DNA from: Alnus glutinosa
Taxonomy: Eukaryota > Streptophyta > Magnoliopsida > Fagales > Betulaceae
NCBI RefSeq assembly: GCF_958979055.1
Contig: NC_084887.1
Coordinates: forward strand, 29,923,544 to 29,987,543
DNA length: 64,000 nucleotides
Direction: 5' to 3'
The notes beneath the pieces are model-generated. The model saw only the letters and a list, made by a program, of their open reading frames with translations. It did no database searches and was not told the origin of the DNA. The position numbers and the translations under genes were made by a program. Within the stretch, counting starts at the first letter, position 1. Each line of letters begins with the position of its first letter. Below are positions 31,576 to 46,100 of the stretch, piece after piece.

Positions 31576-34105
31576 TCAAGATAAAGCTGTAGATTTCAAT
31601 TCAAACACTCTCTTCTCTGTTAAATTTGATTGGATATATATATATATTCAGTGTGAGTACAACAGTTAGTTGTAAAGGTTTTGTGAGTAATTTGTGTCAC
31701 TGGTGGGCCTATTTGAATTCTGTTACAATACTCGTAAACAAAATGATAAGAACTTTTGTCAAGAACACTAATACAAAGTCACGCGACATATATATATCCT
31801 TCACAACCAATTAGGACTTAATTAAAAACATATCATATGACATGATCATTGAGGCTAGAGAATTTAGACATGATATTGTGACCATGTCGATTAGTGGATG
31901 GCATTCACCATCACCATCATGATGCTTGTGATATTAGTAGCCTAGCCCACTTAGAAACTTGAAAATGATTTGTTGAGAGGGGCTCTTTCCCCGAACAACT
32001 TGTTTGGACCGTGAGCTTCTTAAGCAGGGGGCGGAGCTACTCTTTAGCTTGGAGGGCCAGCCCAAAGGTTTTCTTCTAAAAAAAAAAATCTAAAAAGAAA
32101 AAAATATTAAAATTTTATTCCTAATTTTTTCTTTCTTAGTTTTGGCCCCTCCAAAGTTTTTTGTTATCAATTTGGCCCTCCATAGTCTAAAACCTGGTCT
32201 GCCCCCCTGTTCTTAAGTGAGGAGTCCTAGCAGACTCTCTCACGACCTCCTGCCCAACTACATGGAATATAGAGAATTTTCGAGGTTTGCAATTATAAGA
32301 AATTCTGGTCCCAAAAATTTTAACTAGTTCAAAAAACACTTAATTGGCCATCAGTTACGTGGATTGTCTAAACATGAGAGCTTCTGTACATATAATAATA
32401 GCCTAATGAAGCTTCAATCTTTCTTTCATTAAAAAAGAAATAAGAAAAAAAAAAAAAAAAGGTTCCAATCCTTCTGATTTTAGGGAGTATAACTCTCGGA
32501 TTAACGTGATAATATCTATGATGTAGTCATGCCATTATTTTTAATTCATTGAAATATTCGCCAATTGAAATGATGGTATATATGGATCTCAAAAATTTAC
32601 ATGATTAAGGATCATATTTTAAATATTTTAATAATTTAATATAATTTATAGAAAATATGATACGAATACCACATGTTCATGGTAGAATATTGATATGAAA
32701 TTGTATGATACATGTGGGAGCAAACACAAACCCCTAATAATTAAGAATTATGTTACATGTCACCCACTTGTCATAATTTTAATTTTTTTAAAATAATAAT
32801 AAGAAAAAAATACTGTCCACTCTCGTTGTTTAGTGATATCATGAATTGCTTGCAAATTTCCATGGCACGTGTAATTGGGATTAAATTGGACAGACAGGTG
32901 TCACCACCCAAGCCCATATAATATGGATTTAGGTGAAGGAGTATCATATATAATTAAACCACACCTAAGCATGCTAATTGAAAATTCTTCAAATGACAAT
33001 TAAATGCTGGTGTTTTTAGTTTTTGGTTTGAAAAGGTGTTCTAATATGAAAATTATTTTTGTATTTGTATGGGTAGTTTATTAGTATTTTTGTTTGGAGA
33101 ATATAAAACAAAAAATTAATAATATATAGAACTTTGAATCGTGACAAATATCATTTCTATTTTATGGTCAGAATTTAACGTTGGTGTATCTAACTGGGTA
33201 TATAATATCACATTATTTTAAATTTTTTAAAAGACGTATTAATATTGACATCGTGTACATTGTTAAGATGCACCAACTTTAAACCTTGACCATGAAATGA
33301 ATATTACCAGTTTCATTTAAAATTGAGAGGGTTATGTTCCCTCCAGTTTAAGGTTAAACTATGTCATTTCTATTAATACAACTCTCAAATCATGATCCAT
33401 GTAATTTAGAAGCCCGCCACCCAAGTTGAATGGTTTGGTCACTTACAAATGGCATAAAAAAAAAATATTAAGGGGGTGTTTTGCTACCTCCTAACCATTT
33501 TGGGTGGTTTCAGCCGCTCTCAAGCGAATTTGGGGGTTGCAAAAACCACTTAATAGCCTTGAAAATAGTTTAACCACTACCTCTTCCAATTTTTTTTTTA
33601 TTAGTTTTTTTAAAAAATTATAGGAATATTTTTATCATTAAAAAAATTTTGGAGACTTTTTTTTATTTTTATGTCTAGGGTTATGTGTACTTTTTTTTCA
33701 AATTTTATTTTGTAATTCATTGGCAACACTATCTTGTCATCTTATTGCCAAAATCTTTTTAATTGAAACAATACCGAATGAAGACTCAAAAAATTAAAAA
33801 AAAAAAAAAAAAAAAAAGGAAAAAAGGAAAAAAAAAAAAAAAGGACGAGGGGTAGGGGGGAGAATATCTAAAAACATAAAATTGATTTTTGTGATATTAG
33901 AGTAAAATTTAATTATTTAACTATTGGTGGGCATGGGAGAGGTGGACCGGTTGAGAACTTGAGACTTTGAGAGGATCCAAATCCAAGAACCAAACCCAAA
34001 AGTTCAAAAACAGCAAGCGAGCAGGAGTCCCACCCACGTTTCATCACCTTCTCTCCGCTGCCTCCTCCCAATCGCAGTCTCTCTCTGTTTGTGTAGAGAA
34101 GTGGA
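31576..34105. other. Intergenic region between CDC20 and the EEF1A methyltransferase gene
   Basis: AT-rich spacer with one hAT-type MITE (32025-32209), a GGGTGG-containing repeat fragment near 33474-33590 reminiscent of the one at 15132-15260, and an A-rich tract at 33795-33842. I see no gene. Confidence 0.55.
32025..32209. mobile_element. hAT-type MITE with 8-bp target duplication
   Basis: The ends CAGGGGGCGGAGC and (inverted) CAGGGGGGCAGAC are typical hAT termini. The 8-bp TTCTTAAG lies exactly outside both ends (32017-32024 and 32210-32217). It is 185 bp, A/T-rich in the centre and non-coding, so it would depend on a transposase elsewhere. Confidence 0.88.
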
Positions 34106-37100
34106 ATGGCTGGAATCCGATTGCAGCCGGAGGACTCGGAGCTCTCGTCGCAGCAAAGCCGAGGTGCAGTGGCTGATCTCATCTCCGACGACGAGCGCTC
34201 GGTGGCGGCCGACTCCTGGTCCATCAAGAGCGACTACGGCAGCACCCTCGACGATGACCAGCGCCAGACCGACGCTGCTGACGCTCTCTCCGCCGCCAAT
34301 TTCCGCGCACCCTCCGATTACAGGTCTCTTTTCTCTACACATCTATAGCACTCCGTTTGTTTTGCGAGAAAATTCGTAGGAAAGTCACGGAAAATATCAT
34401 CAATCACAAATTTAAGCATTAGGTTTTTGCATTGTTGATATTGCAGAGACTTATTGACCAAGATTAAGCAAAAATCTGAAACTGTTTGTAGTTTAGATTT
34501 GTGAGATGTGATATGGAGTTTCTAGAATTGATCAATGAGGTTTGTGAATGTGTGTAAGAAAAAAAAAAAAGAAGGAAGAAGAAAAAGATGTTAGACTGTG
34601 CGGTGGAACGCGAGATTTTGTGGGGTAGTTTATTTGATGTGTGGTTCTGGCGAATTCATCAATTATCGAGACTGATTGATTGTATGTTAGTCCAAGGAAT
34701 ATATTAGATGTGAATTATCTACAACTTCATGAGTTGTTGATTTACTTTGAACTCTTGGTGCTGGTTCACAGAGGTTTTAGGAGGAAGTGATTTGTTTGGG
34801 GAAGTGCTGAATTGTGACTGCTTTTTTATTAATCATTAATATCTTATTGCATGTGCTTGTTCATGTGTATTGATTTTTAACTCGTGTTGTGTGTGCAGTT
34901 CTGACAAGGAGGAAGCAGATGCTGAAGAAGCTGTGCAATCGATGCTTGGCCTTCAGAGTTATTGGGATACTGCATATGCAGATGAGCTGACAAATTTTCG
35001 CGAACATGGCCATGCCGGTGAAGTTTGGTAAGTGTTAATTTGGAAATGTAATCCTCCTATTATCATCCAATGTTTTTTGTGACGTATGGGCATACTATAG
35101 TCTATGACAATATATATATATTTTTTTTAAGTAATAATGACAATCTCATTAAAAGCGTGAGGCGCCCCTAAGTACACAAGAAGTATACAAAAAGAACAAC
35201 CTAATTAGAAAGAGTAAAGCGAAAAAGAAAATCACTAAAACTAATTGGCAAAGGAGGCACCTACGCCACCATCCAAAGATTCAAAGAATAAAGAAATAAT
35301 ATGCCCGGTAGACCTCTCCCTATCCTCAAAATTTCTATCATTCATTTCCTTCCATGAACATCAAAAGAGGCACGCAAACACCATTTTTCACCCGCAACGC
35401 TCCTTGGCCTACCTGCCAAAGGACCACCAACAATCATACAAATCAATGACACGTCTAGGCATAACCCAAGACATTTCAAAGCGATTGAAAAGAACACTCC
35501 AAATAGCAGAAGCCACATCACAATGAAGAAGAAGGTGGTCCACAGATTCTCCATTCCTCTTGCACATGCAATATCTATCCATCACGATCACATGCCACCT
35601 TCTAAGATTATCCAAAGTGAGGATCTTCCTAGAGCTGCTTACCAAGCAAAAAATGCTGCACTCAAAGGAGCCAAAGTTCGCCAAACACTCTTCCAAGGGA
35701 AGCTGCTACCTTCCGAACAAGCCAAAGAGCTATATAAGGATTTAACCCTGAATAAACCTCTTTTGGGCGGATTCCACAACAGCTTATCTACATACTAAAC
35801 TTCTATTAGAATAAACCTCTTTTGACAATACTTCCATAACTGTTCTTTATAAAACAGAACCTAAAAACTTACTTAACTAAAAAAAAACAAAATCAAAAAC
35901 AAAACAAAATTAAAACAAAACCTAAAAACTTTCTAACTAGGGTTCTATTTTCTAATTTCTATAGATGAAAACAAAGAAAAAAAGGACTCAAATAGCCTAG
36001 TTTCTATAGATGAAAATAAAGTTGCGAACACCATTGCCATGTACATGATATAACATATTTATTTGATGAGTAAAGACCTGATCAAATTGAACGAAAGGGT
36101 TTTACTCCATTAGGTGTGGTTTACCAGTAGTGCGAATTCTCAGCACTGTGTACAAATGATAAGAAGTTTTAAAAAGTAAGGGTTGTTACCTCCCTAGGAA
36201 GGTAGAGCCCTTAGGGAAAAGAGACCATATGGAAACTTATTTGTGCATAACCTAGTCAATTCCACATGGTCAAAAGTGTGATATTAATAACAAGATATTC
36301 ATGTTTCATGGTTAAATCTTAAATTTTGTTCTAAATTGACAGGAATAATTACTGAATGGTTAATGTAGCCGAATCATGTCAAGCTATACACAATTTAAAA
36401 TATTTCTTAAGAGGTACACCTTGAGTATGAATTGGAACCCATTGGATACACTTCAAGCATTGAGTAGAGGTTCAGGTATAAGTACTAACTTTTGGGCTCG
36501 ACTCATTTCTCCATGTACGATTGCTAGTGGCTTCTTTAAGATATTTACTAAGATATTTTCTTGAGGTTTTATCTTAGGTCCCTGTATGCTAGAGGAACTG
36601 CTGAAATGTAATGAGAAGAACATAGAAATGATTGAATGTACTTTTTCATATGATAGAAATGTTAGAACTGACTAAAAGTACTCTCAGGCCTTTGCTGAGG
36701 TAATTTAGGATGGGCAGAGTTGGGCTTGATCTTAGGTTTGAATTTCAGATATTCCTATCTCGTACTCTGTTCTTGTAAATTATTAGAGTATTTTGCGCTT
36801 TCATCCACTGTTTATGAGGTTTTAAAATTCTCTCTTTTTGCACAGTGGACTTCATCTATTTATTTTTTGTCCTTTGTTTTTGTAGGTTTGGAGCTGACGT
36901 CATGGAAGTAGTTGCTTCTTGGACCAAAAGCTTGTGTATTGACATTTCTCAAGGTCACTTGCCGAATCATGTTGATGATATCAAGTCTGAGCTGGTTGAG
37001 CAGGGTGATAAATATTTGTCTACATGGAGTGTTCTTGATATTGGGACTGGCAATGGTTTGCTTCTTCAAGAACTTGCTAAGCTAGGGTATGCTTTGAAAT

Positions 37101-40100
37101 TTTGACTATATTTCGGGTAATACTTGCTTAATATTTCTGGTAATACTTGCTTTGAAATTTTCTTGTTTTTTTGCCCCTACTTTTTAGGTGGCTTCTCTTG
37201 TAGACTTCTTGTGTACATGGTGGCGCCTTACACTTTTAACGATATCTCGATTACTTATATTTAAAAAAAAATAAAAAATACTTGCTTAATCTACAAAAAG
37301 AAAAAGATAGTTCATTTTCATTTTTTTAAGGAAACAGAGTAAATGTTTTGTGTTGATTGATGTATGATAATCCTAGGAAGACCATTCTACAAAATTCTAG
37401 ATAGAAGATACATGTTTTTAGTAACTAGGCATGGGCATCTTCGGGTATTGCCTCTTGTTGTCCCCGGTGTTGATGAGGATCTAGTTGGAGATCTCAAAGA
37501 GCCAGGGGCAAAGGAGATGGGTTGGTGGACCGCTTGGTCATTGGGATTTATTCTTGTTTGCAATCCTTAGACCTTAAGGGTGTTAACTCTACATTCTCGT
37601 CTGTGCTGGAATCATGCATGAACTTATTGAGTAGTCAGATTAGAAAAAGGTGCTCATGAACAGAGTTTAAGAATTGAGTTGGATCCCTCATCTGGGATTC
37701 TTGGGAAGATGATCAAGTTTGCCTTTGCTAACAGTTTAATGTACTATCTCCCTTCAGCCCTTTGACAAGTATATTGGGACTTCCTAGAGTGATAGGTATG
37801 TGAATGCGATTTAAGGGATGCTCATAAGATGTTTGATAACATGATTGTATGGGGTGTTCAATCTTGGAATTCTTTTCCTTCTAACTAGGTGACTTCTCTT
37901 GTATACTTCATGTGTACTTGGGGGTGCCTTACACTTTTAATGATATCTCGATTACTTATAACAAAAAAATAAAATTCTTTTTTTTGATAAGTAAGAAGAG
38001 AATTTTATTAGAAAAACGCAAAGCGCAATCAAGTATACAGGGGGTATACAAGAGAGACAATTAAGAAGAAAAGGAAGAAGAAAGCAATACAAAGAAATCG
38101 TTATAACTAATCTCTAGAGGTGCTAAATACGCAGCCGTCCAGGAGTACAAAGAATGAAGAAAAAAGGAAATGAGCTCCTCTATGGTTCTTTCTTTGTCCT
38201 CAAACTGTCTATCGTTGCGTTCCGTCCACAAGCACCACATAAGACAACAAGGAGCCATCTTCCACACGACCGCACTACTGGACCTTCCCCCCGACCACCA
38301 ACATGCAAATAAGTCTATCACCCGAGAAGGCATCACCCAATACAGACCGAACTGGCTAAGGATGACGTACCAAAGAGCGCGTGCAACCTCGCAATGAAGG
38401 AGAAGATGATCCACAGTCTCCCCGGTCATTTTACACATACAGCATCTATCAATCACAATGACACGCTTCTTTCTGAGATTGTCCAAGGTGAGGATTTTCC
38501 CTAACGCTGCCGTCCAAGCGAAGAAGGCCACTTTCAATGGGGCCTTGGTCCGCCAAATACCTTTCCAGGGGAAAAAAGAAGCTTCTTTGCAGGCAAGAGC
38601 CTTATAGAATGATCTAACATCAAAAGACCCTTTTCGAGAGAGGGTCCACCAAAGCCGGTCCCCCCCATCTTGAGCCACCTTGGATGAATACAGTAAGGAG
38701 AAAAAGGAAGCCATAACGTCCACCTCCCAATCGTGAACATCACGGAAAAATCTGACATCCCACTGATAGGAACCACTTACCGCTACCAAATGGTCTTCTA
38801 CCAAAGAATCCTTGACACAAGCTATATCATATAGAACTGGAAAGGCTTCCTTGAGGGACTTCTCTCCACACCAAACATCATCCCAAAAACGAATCCTCGA
38901 CCCATTGCCCAAGATAAGTCTGGTATATCTACAAAACAAGCTCCACCCCTTCCTAATGTTCTTCCAACTCCCCACACCGTGAGACCCAAGGGGATCTAAG
39001 GAACACCAACCAGCCCTAGTGGAGCCATACTTCGCATCCACCACGGATTTCCACAGAGCTTCTCTCTCATAAGCATAACGCCACAACCACTTCCCTAACA
39101 GCGCCTTGTTGAAAATTCTCAAGTTTCGTATGCCTAAACGACCTTCAGAAATAGGATGACAAACCTTGGACCAACTGACCAAGTGGTATTTGAATTCATC
39201 GCCTATGCCACCCCACAAAAAGTCACGATGCAGCTTCTCAATGCGACTAGCAACACTGGAGGGAATAGGGAATAGAGAGAGAAAATATGTAGGACGGTTG
39301 GAGAGAGTACTCTTTATAAGGGTAACCCTACCCCCCTTCGACAAATACAACCGCTTCCAGCTAGCCAACCGCCTCTCAATCTTCCCTACAACTTCATCCC
39401 AACAAGACTTAGCCTTGAAAGGAGCTCCCAACGGAAGACCAAGATACTTTATAGGAAGAGAGGACACTCCACAGCCCAATATGTTAGCCAGACCGTCCAT
39501 ATTATCCACCTCACCCACAGGAACCATAACAGATTTGGCCAGATTAATCCTCAATCCTGACACAGCTTCAAAAGAAATAAGAAGCATACGAAGATAATGA
39601 AGATGATCAGAATTAGCCCCACAAAAGACTAAAGTATCGTCTGCGAACAATAGGTGAGAAATGTTAATAGCTTCGCTGTTGCCAGAACCCACAGAGAACC
39701 CTGAAAGGTAGCCCTTTTGAACAGTAGCGAAGAAGAACTTACTAAGAGCCTCCATCACAATGACGAACAATAGTGGTGACAGTGGGATCGGGAATTTTAT
39801 GTTGCTTAGTATCTGTTTAGGACAATGTCATGTAGGAATATTGTTTCTTCTTTCTGGTTGATTGTGAGAGAGAGGGTGTCTTCAGGGAGAAAGTGGGGAA
39901 ATAATTTACTTGTTTCCAAATTCTTTAAAAGAAAGGGAAAGTCTGCAACTTAGGAGTGGGTCATAGGTGATTTTCATCTATTAGGAGGCCACATTAAGTT
40001 GGGGTGCCTTAGTGCTTGCAAAAGGGAGGGGAAAAAAATTAATGGTTGATAGGTGGAGGGTCATGCGTCTTTTTGGTTAAAGTTTTAGACACATGTCAAG

Positions 40101-43100
40101 CATATGGTCGCTAAAGTGTCATTTTTAGCATCAATTGAAATGGATTATGATTCACTCTGAAATTAGGGGGTGACTTTGCAAATATATCTATAGTTTAGGA
40201 TGGATAAGTGTCATTTACCCAAAAAGAACGTGTAATAATTTTCTTTTATTTAATTTGGATTTTATAAACAAATTGAAAAAGGTGTTGTGGGGGGGGGGGG
40301 GGGGGGGGGTTTGCTTGCTGAGCAGTGCCCTGTCACTATATGATTGACTCAGATAAATGCATAATTCATCTTTTTTATTTAGTTCTGTCTACGAGACCCT
40401 TTATATTTATTTTTTTATTTTTAATTTTTAAAAAGACCCTTACCACAATAAATGACAAAATAACCAAAAATATGGACCTTTGAATCGCTGGCTTTCATCT
40501 GCTAGTTCACTTAGTGTTTTGGGAATCAATTAAAGCAGCTGAAGCTTGGTCAATATACTTGTCCAAATGGATGAAAAGAATGGGAATGATCAGAAGTTCT
40601 TATACAGGCTAAATTTTGATAAACAATATTTTGTTTGATGAACCCCGAGAAGGATTTTCTTGGAAGAGCCTTGGTTCAACAAGAATCTAACTTGAGCAAT
40701 TTTGCAATTTCCTTGTCCTTTTCTTTTCCCTGTACAAGATCCTTAAGGACCCTAATTATAATAGGAAGCTTACTGACTCTGTGTGAAAACACAATAACCA
40801 TGTAAACACCAAATATGAGTACGGCCAACAATTGAGACTAAAAGGTTAATTTAATTGCTTACGATCCAATTCCACCTAGCTTTAATATCCCTGGTACATG
40901 CTATACAACCAATCGAATAGGCTTTCCTACAAGGTCAATTTTCAGTCCTGGTTGTCTCCCTATAAGTAGACATGATTCAGTCTTATTTGATGTGTAACTA
41001 ATGAGATACCTGACTTCCTCATTTATTGCAAGTTTGTCTAAATTAGGGATGAATAAATAAGAAACATTGCCAGACAATGTCATGTTAATATTATACTGTA
41101 GCATATCCTTCCTAGGCATTGGTTCTTCTCTTAATAGGATTTGAATTTGGAGATGGTTTTCTGGAACCCATCATCATGTGGAATAGTCATCATTTATAAA
41201 CAGGTGTTTCGAGGACTTGGAGAGGTCCTTGGAGGATATTTTAGCTTTGTTCTTTCATACTTTATATCTTTGGATGGTGGCTTTTGTGTTCCCACTGTCA
41301 CTTAGTTTTGACGTTTTCCTTGTTCGCTTTTCTCATTCTAGTTAAGGTGTTTCTTTTTGTATACTTCCGGTGTACTTAGAAACGCCTTACGCTTTTAATA
41401 AGACTGGATTATTACTTATCAAAAAAAAAATTATGTGATCTTTGTATTTGAGCATATGAATAAAACTTGAAATGATTCAGACAAAGAGATGGAAGATCAA
41501 ACTCAAGTTGAAAAATATTGGTGTATGTTAAATACAAAGATTTTTTTTTAAAATTTTTTGTAATTGATATATTTATCCATAATAATGATATCTCTTACAC
41601 AATGCTATCCGCAGGCCATACTTCCAAGATATTATGACATTTTGGTTAAAGAGTGAAACTTTTTTTTGTGCTTCTAATATTAGCTAATGCTAAAATTAAT
41701 GGAAATCTTGGTGTTTTTGGTCTCAGATTCTCTGATTTAACTGGAACTGATTATAGTGAAGGGGCAATTCAGCTTGCTCGAAGCCTTTCTGCTCGAGATG
41801 GATTTCCCAATATTAATTTCTTGGTATGACTAAACGTTGAGAATGTTTTGGAGTTGTGATAATTTATAACCCTGTGTAGTGCTTCTTTATACTCATCAAA
41901 ATAATTTCAGTGTTGCTTATCCCATGGTTTTTTTTTTTTTTTGTTCCCTTCAGAGCACATTGTTACTTTGACAAATTTTAGCTTCCACTTTGTAGGCAGC
42001 TTGATAAACAGCCTTTGCCGGTAGACATTTTTTAAGCCAACCTGATGGCTACTCGGAAGGATAGAGTTAATTAGGAACATGAAAATTTAGGTTTGGCTTC
42101 AATTCTCAGAAGAGAAGAGTCTGCAGTTTGAAGTGATCCCATATAAAAAGATAGTTCTCATTGAAATGCCCTTAGAGAGAGAAGACTAATGCACTGCTAA
42201 GAAGAGTTGGAGGATTGAATTGAATTGCATATTTCTAAAAAAAAAAAAAAAGTAAAAAGGCACCCTTTTTAGTGCCTGGTAATTCACAAAATCGTGTGTT
42301 TTAACTGCGTTTAATCACATGCATTTTGATTTAGGGGTAAGAAGCACTTGTTCTTTGATGCGTTGCGATTTAAGCTTGCAGAGGTGCATTTTGACAAACC
42401 CTTATGTTTCTAAGTAAAAGCAGGTTGCCCCTTTAGACATAGATATGAGGTGGTATGTTGCCTTTTCATTATTATTATTATTATTTGAAAAGTAAAAGGA
42501 TTTCATTAAAAAAACCAAAGGGCGCACCCAAGTACATAAGAAAAATACAAGAGAAACACCTAAACAACTGAAGAAAAGAGATTAAAAAAAAAGGCCATGA
42601 AAACTAGAAACGTGCAAACAATCATAAGCAGCTATCCCACTGAGAATGGTATGTTTTAGTTCTCAAAGAGGATATAAAGAGAAACCATGGTCAAACTAAG
42701 AATATCCACTAAAATAATATCATTCTTGTGTTCTTACCATTCAAGAAAAAGTAACAAATGAAGGGGAGAGAGAGAGAGAGCAGTAGAGGACATTTGATGG
42801 TGCAGATTTGTGATTAAGGAGCTTACACACATACTTTTGAGAAGGTGTGTACATGTTAACATATGTTGGGTACCGGCAGCAACAATTCTAAGGCATTTGA
42901 TATCCACAACTAATTCTTTAACAATTGGTGGAATGATTTGAACAAAGCAACCTCACTCACACATAACACATAAAAATATTAACCATCAAGCTTGTTCATT
43001 GAGAATTTATTCATAAGATACTGATTTGAAGGCACCATATTGTGATCGATAACCCAGATTAAACAAAAGATTGAGTCTTCTTTGCTTTACGACCTGAGTT

Positions 43101-46100
43101 CCTTGGAGAATCTTTCTGTCTTTGCTGAAGCGTAAATGGGGTATTTTAGAAGCTATAAAATGTGTGCTTTGTAGTTGCTACAATGAAGGATTTTAGTCAC
43201 TGTAATTTTACGATTTGATGAGTACTGCATCTAGTTCTTGAGCAAGCTGGACATGTCTCGCTTCTTCATCTCATATTTATTTCTGTTAAAGCCCCAGCTT
43301 TTAACACAAAAGATTAGTTAGCCTTTCCATTAAAACCTTTTAATAATTCGGGACGCCATGGAAGAGGAGTTCCAGGTTTTTGCGCGCCAGAAGTCTAAAG
43401 GAAAAAGGGAACTTCTTTATTTACAGAGTTCCATCAACTACGGTGACGCGAACTATCCCTCTAGGCGTAGGAATGCCGGTCGGAGGATTTGTCAGGGTTC
43501 GAACATGGGGTCGGACTTGGTTTCGGTTCCGGATCCCGTTCTTGTCACCGAATCTTCTCATTTTCCTCTCCCGGGTTCTTCTTTGGCTTCCTCAGAGGCT
43601 GGTCGGAAACATTCTGTTCTTGAGGACTTAGGGAGTGGGTCGGAGAATTCAGCCGTGGGTCCACAAGTTTCCATTGAGATGGGCTCGCCGGTAGGGAGGA
43701 TTCTTCCTCCCTCCTCCCTGGATGATCCCACCTCCAAGCCGTCAATTCAGGACAAGGGGGATAGATCTTTGGCTTTAACTCCTATGGAGTTGTCTATGGC
43801 ATGCTCTATGTATTTCGGGGATAAGGGGGATAGATCTTTGGCTTTCCTCTCTGCCCTTGATGAGGAACATAGGCGATGGGATATGATTGATGATTGTGAG
43901 ATTTAGGGGCTTAGGGGATTAGGGGCTTAGGGTTGGGTGGTTTTGTGGTTTGTTCCTTGTCGGGTCGGTTGTGAGGCTGTTGCTTCTTGTATACTCCGTG
44001 TGTACTAGGGGTGCCTTACGCTGTTTTTAATAAAATTACAATTACTTATCAAAAAAAATAATTCGTGATTCTCTATAACTTTGGAATATGCAATGGTAGG
44101 TGGAATGGTCGATCCCCTCGCTCGTATTGATTGTGAACAATAATGAAAGAAATATAGACAATCATGAAAATGGACTTTAATTGGCAATTCTCAGCTAGTT
44201 TTTTATTTTATTTTATTTTTTTGCACAACATAAGAATTTCATTTTCCAAATCTAGTATATGAAGTCCTTTCATTCGTAATTCTCTGAGAGACCGATACAA
44301 TGGACACCTAATTTATTGGCTTGCTTGAGATCAATAAAATTTGATGTTCTAGTTTGTCAAGGTACTCAATCAATGGAACATGAGCTTTGCTAGAGCGGCT
44401 CATGATTGAGAAGTGGATGTCTTTGGCTTGTTCTTTAGGGTGTTGTATTTAGTTAGAGTGAAACAAGGTGGTGAAGACAAACCGTGGTGGGTCCTCCCCA
44501 AAAAAGAGTTGTTTGATGTTAAATCCTTCTACAGTGTCATGGTTGTAATTTCTTTCATTTTCCTTGGAAGAGTATTTGGTTGATTAAGGTTCTTTTGAGG
44601 GCGGCCCTTTTTGCTTGGCCGAAAGCCCTAAGAAAGATCCTTACCATGAACAATCTCAGGAAGCGGCACATCATTGTGGTCGATAGGTGCTGAATGTGTA
44701 AAAGGAATGGGTAGTCCTTAGACCATCTTCTCCATTGTGAGGTTGCTTGTGCCATATGGATGTTTTCTTTAGACGATTTCAGCTATCTTGGGTTATGCTC
44801 AGACGAGTAGTCGACTTTTATACTTTTTGGTAGAGTGATGCTATGTGAAAGATGGTATCTTCGTGTCTTTTATGGTGTCTATAGAGAGAAATGAATGCAA
44901 TAAGTTTTAAGGACAGTGAGAGAACATTAAAGGAGATTAAGTCTTTAATTTTCAATATTCTATATCTTTAGACAACTGCTTTTATTTCTCTTTTGGTAAT
45001 TAGTTATCATAATTTACTTGTTCTTTTTGCTCCTACTAATTAAGTGTTTTCTTTTATATACTTCTTATGTACCTGGGACGCCTTATGTTTTTAATGATAT
45101 CTCGATTAAAAACAAAGTTTGTTAGGGTACTGGTTTAGTTCTATTTTAAGCTTTTATTGAAAGCTAAATTTAAGTGATACCGTTTTCCTAGAACCCCAAG
45201 ACTAATGGCATATGTATCTCAAAATGGAGTAATTTTATGTATCCTGTCAAATGGATTTTTATGTGCATTTATGTCTCATGTTCAAACTTTAAACACCCTC
45301 ATACACCAGTTCATTATTGTGAAACCAATAGCCTTCTTATTAGTTTAAATTAGATATATGTATACAGTGTTACTGATACTAGTCTGCAATAAATTGAACT
45401 CTTATATCGATTCTTTTGCATCTAAACCTTCTGTAGCAGATAAGGACCCAAACTTAACTGTCACTTTATTTTTTTATAAGGTTGATGATGTTCTTGAGAC
45501 GAAGTTGGGAAGGCAGTTTCAACTTGTCATGGACAAAGGAACTTTAGATGCCATTGGATTGCATCCTGATGGCCCTGTCAAAAGGTAACATATAGCCTCT
45601 CTTTCCTGCAGTGCTGCAAATTAAGCCTTTTAATAGAAAATCTTCCCTGTCATCTCCCCCCTATCGCCCCCCACCAAAAAAAAAAGGAAAAGAAAAGGGC
45701 TTCTTGAACTGAGTTATAAAAATGATACTGCCTAGTGAATTCCTTGTCTTTGTATTTTAATTTCTTTACTATGTGACCCTACTTCTATTTAACAAGACTA
45801 GGAAAAATTTACCGTCCCTTTAGGTGCTCCAGGACTTCTTCACGAACAATTGTTGCATTAAGCTTCCATTTGATCAGCTAACAGTACAAGTAGGACTGAG
45901 AAATTTTGGACTTTTATGTTTTCTGATTTTCAGGATGATGTATTGGGATTCAGTTTCGAGATTGGTGGCTTCTGGTGGAATACTAGTAAGCATCATAGCT
46001 TAATTAGCTTACATTTGTTACTGGAATTGGTCCGTTATCGTTTCTATTACTTTTACTATGTAATTTGGACAAGCCTTAGTTATTTTGTGGAAACTCCCAT

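Noticed and set aside
37364-37570. 68-codon ORF in intron 3 of the methyltransferase gene
   Set aside because: No similarity to the LINE lineage or any known protein and no splice context.
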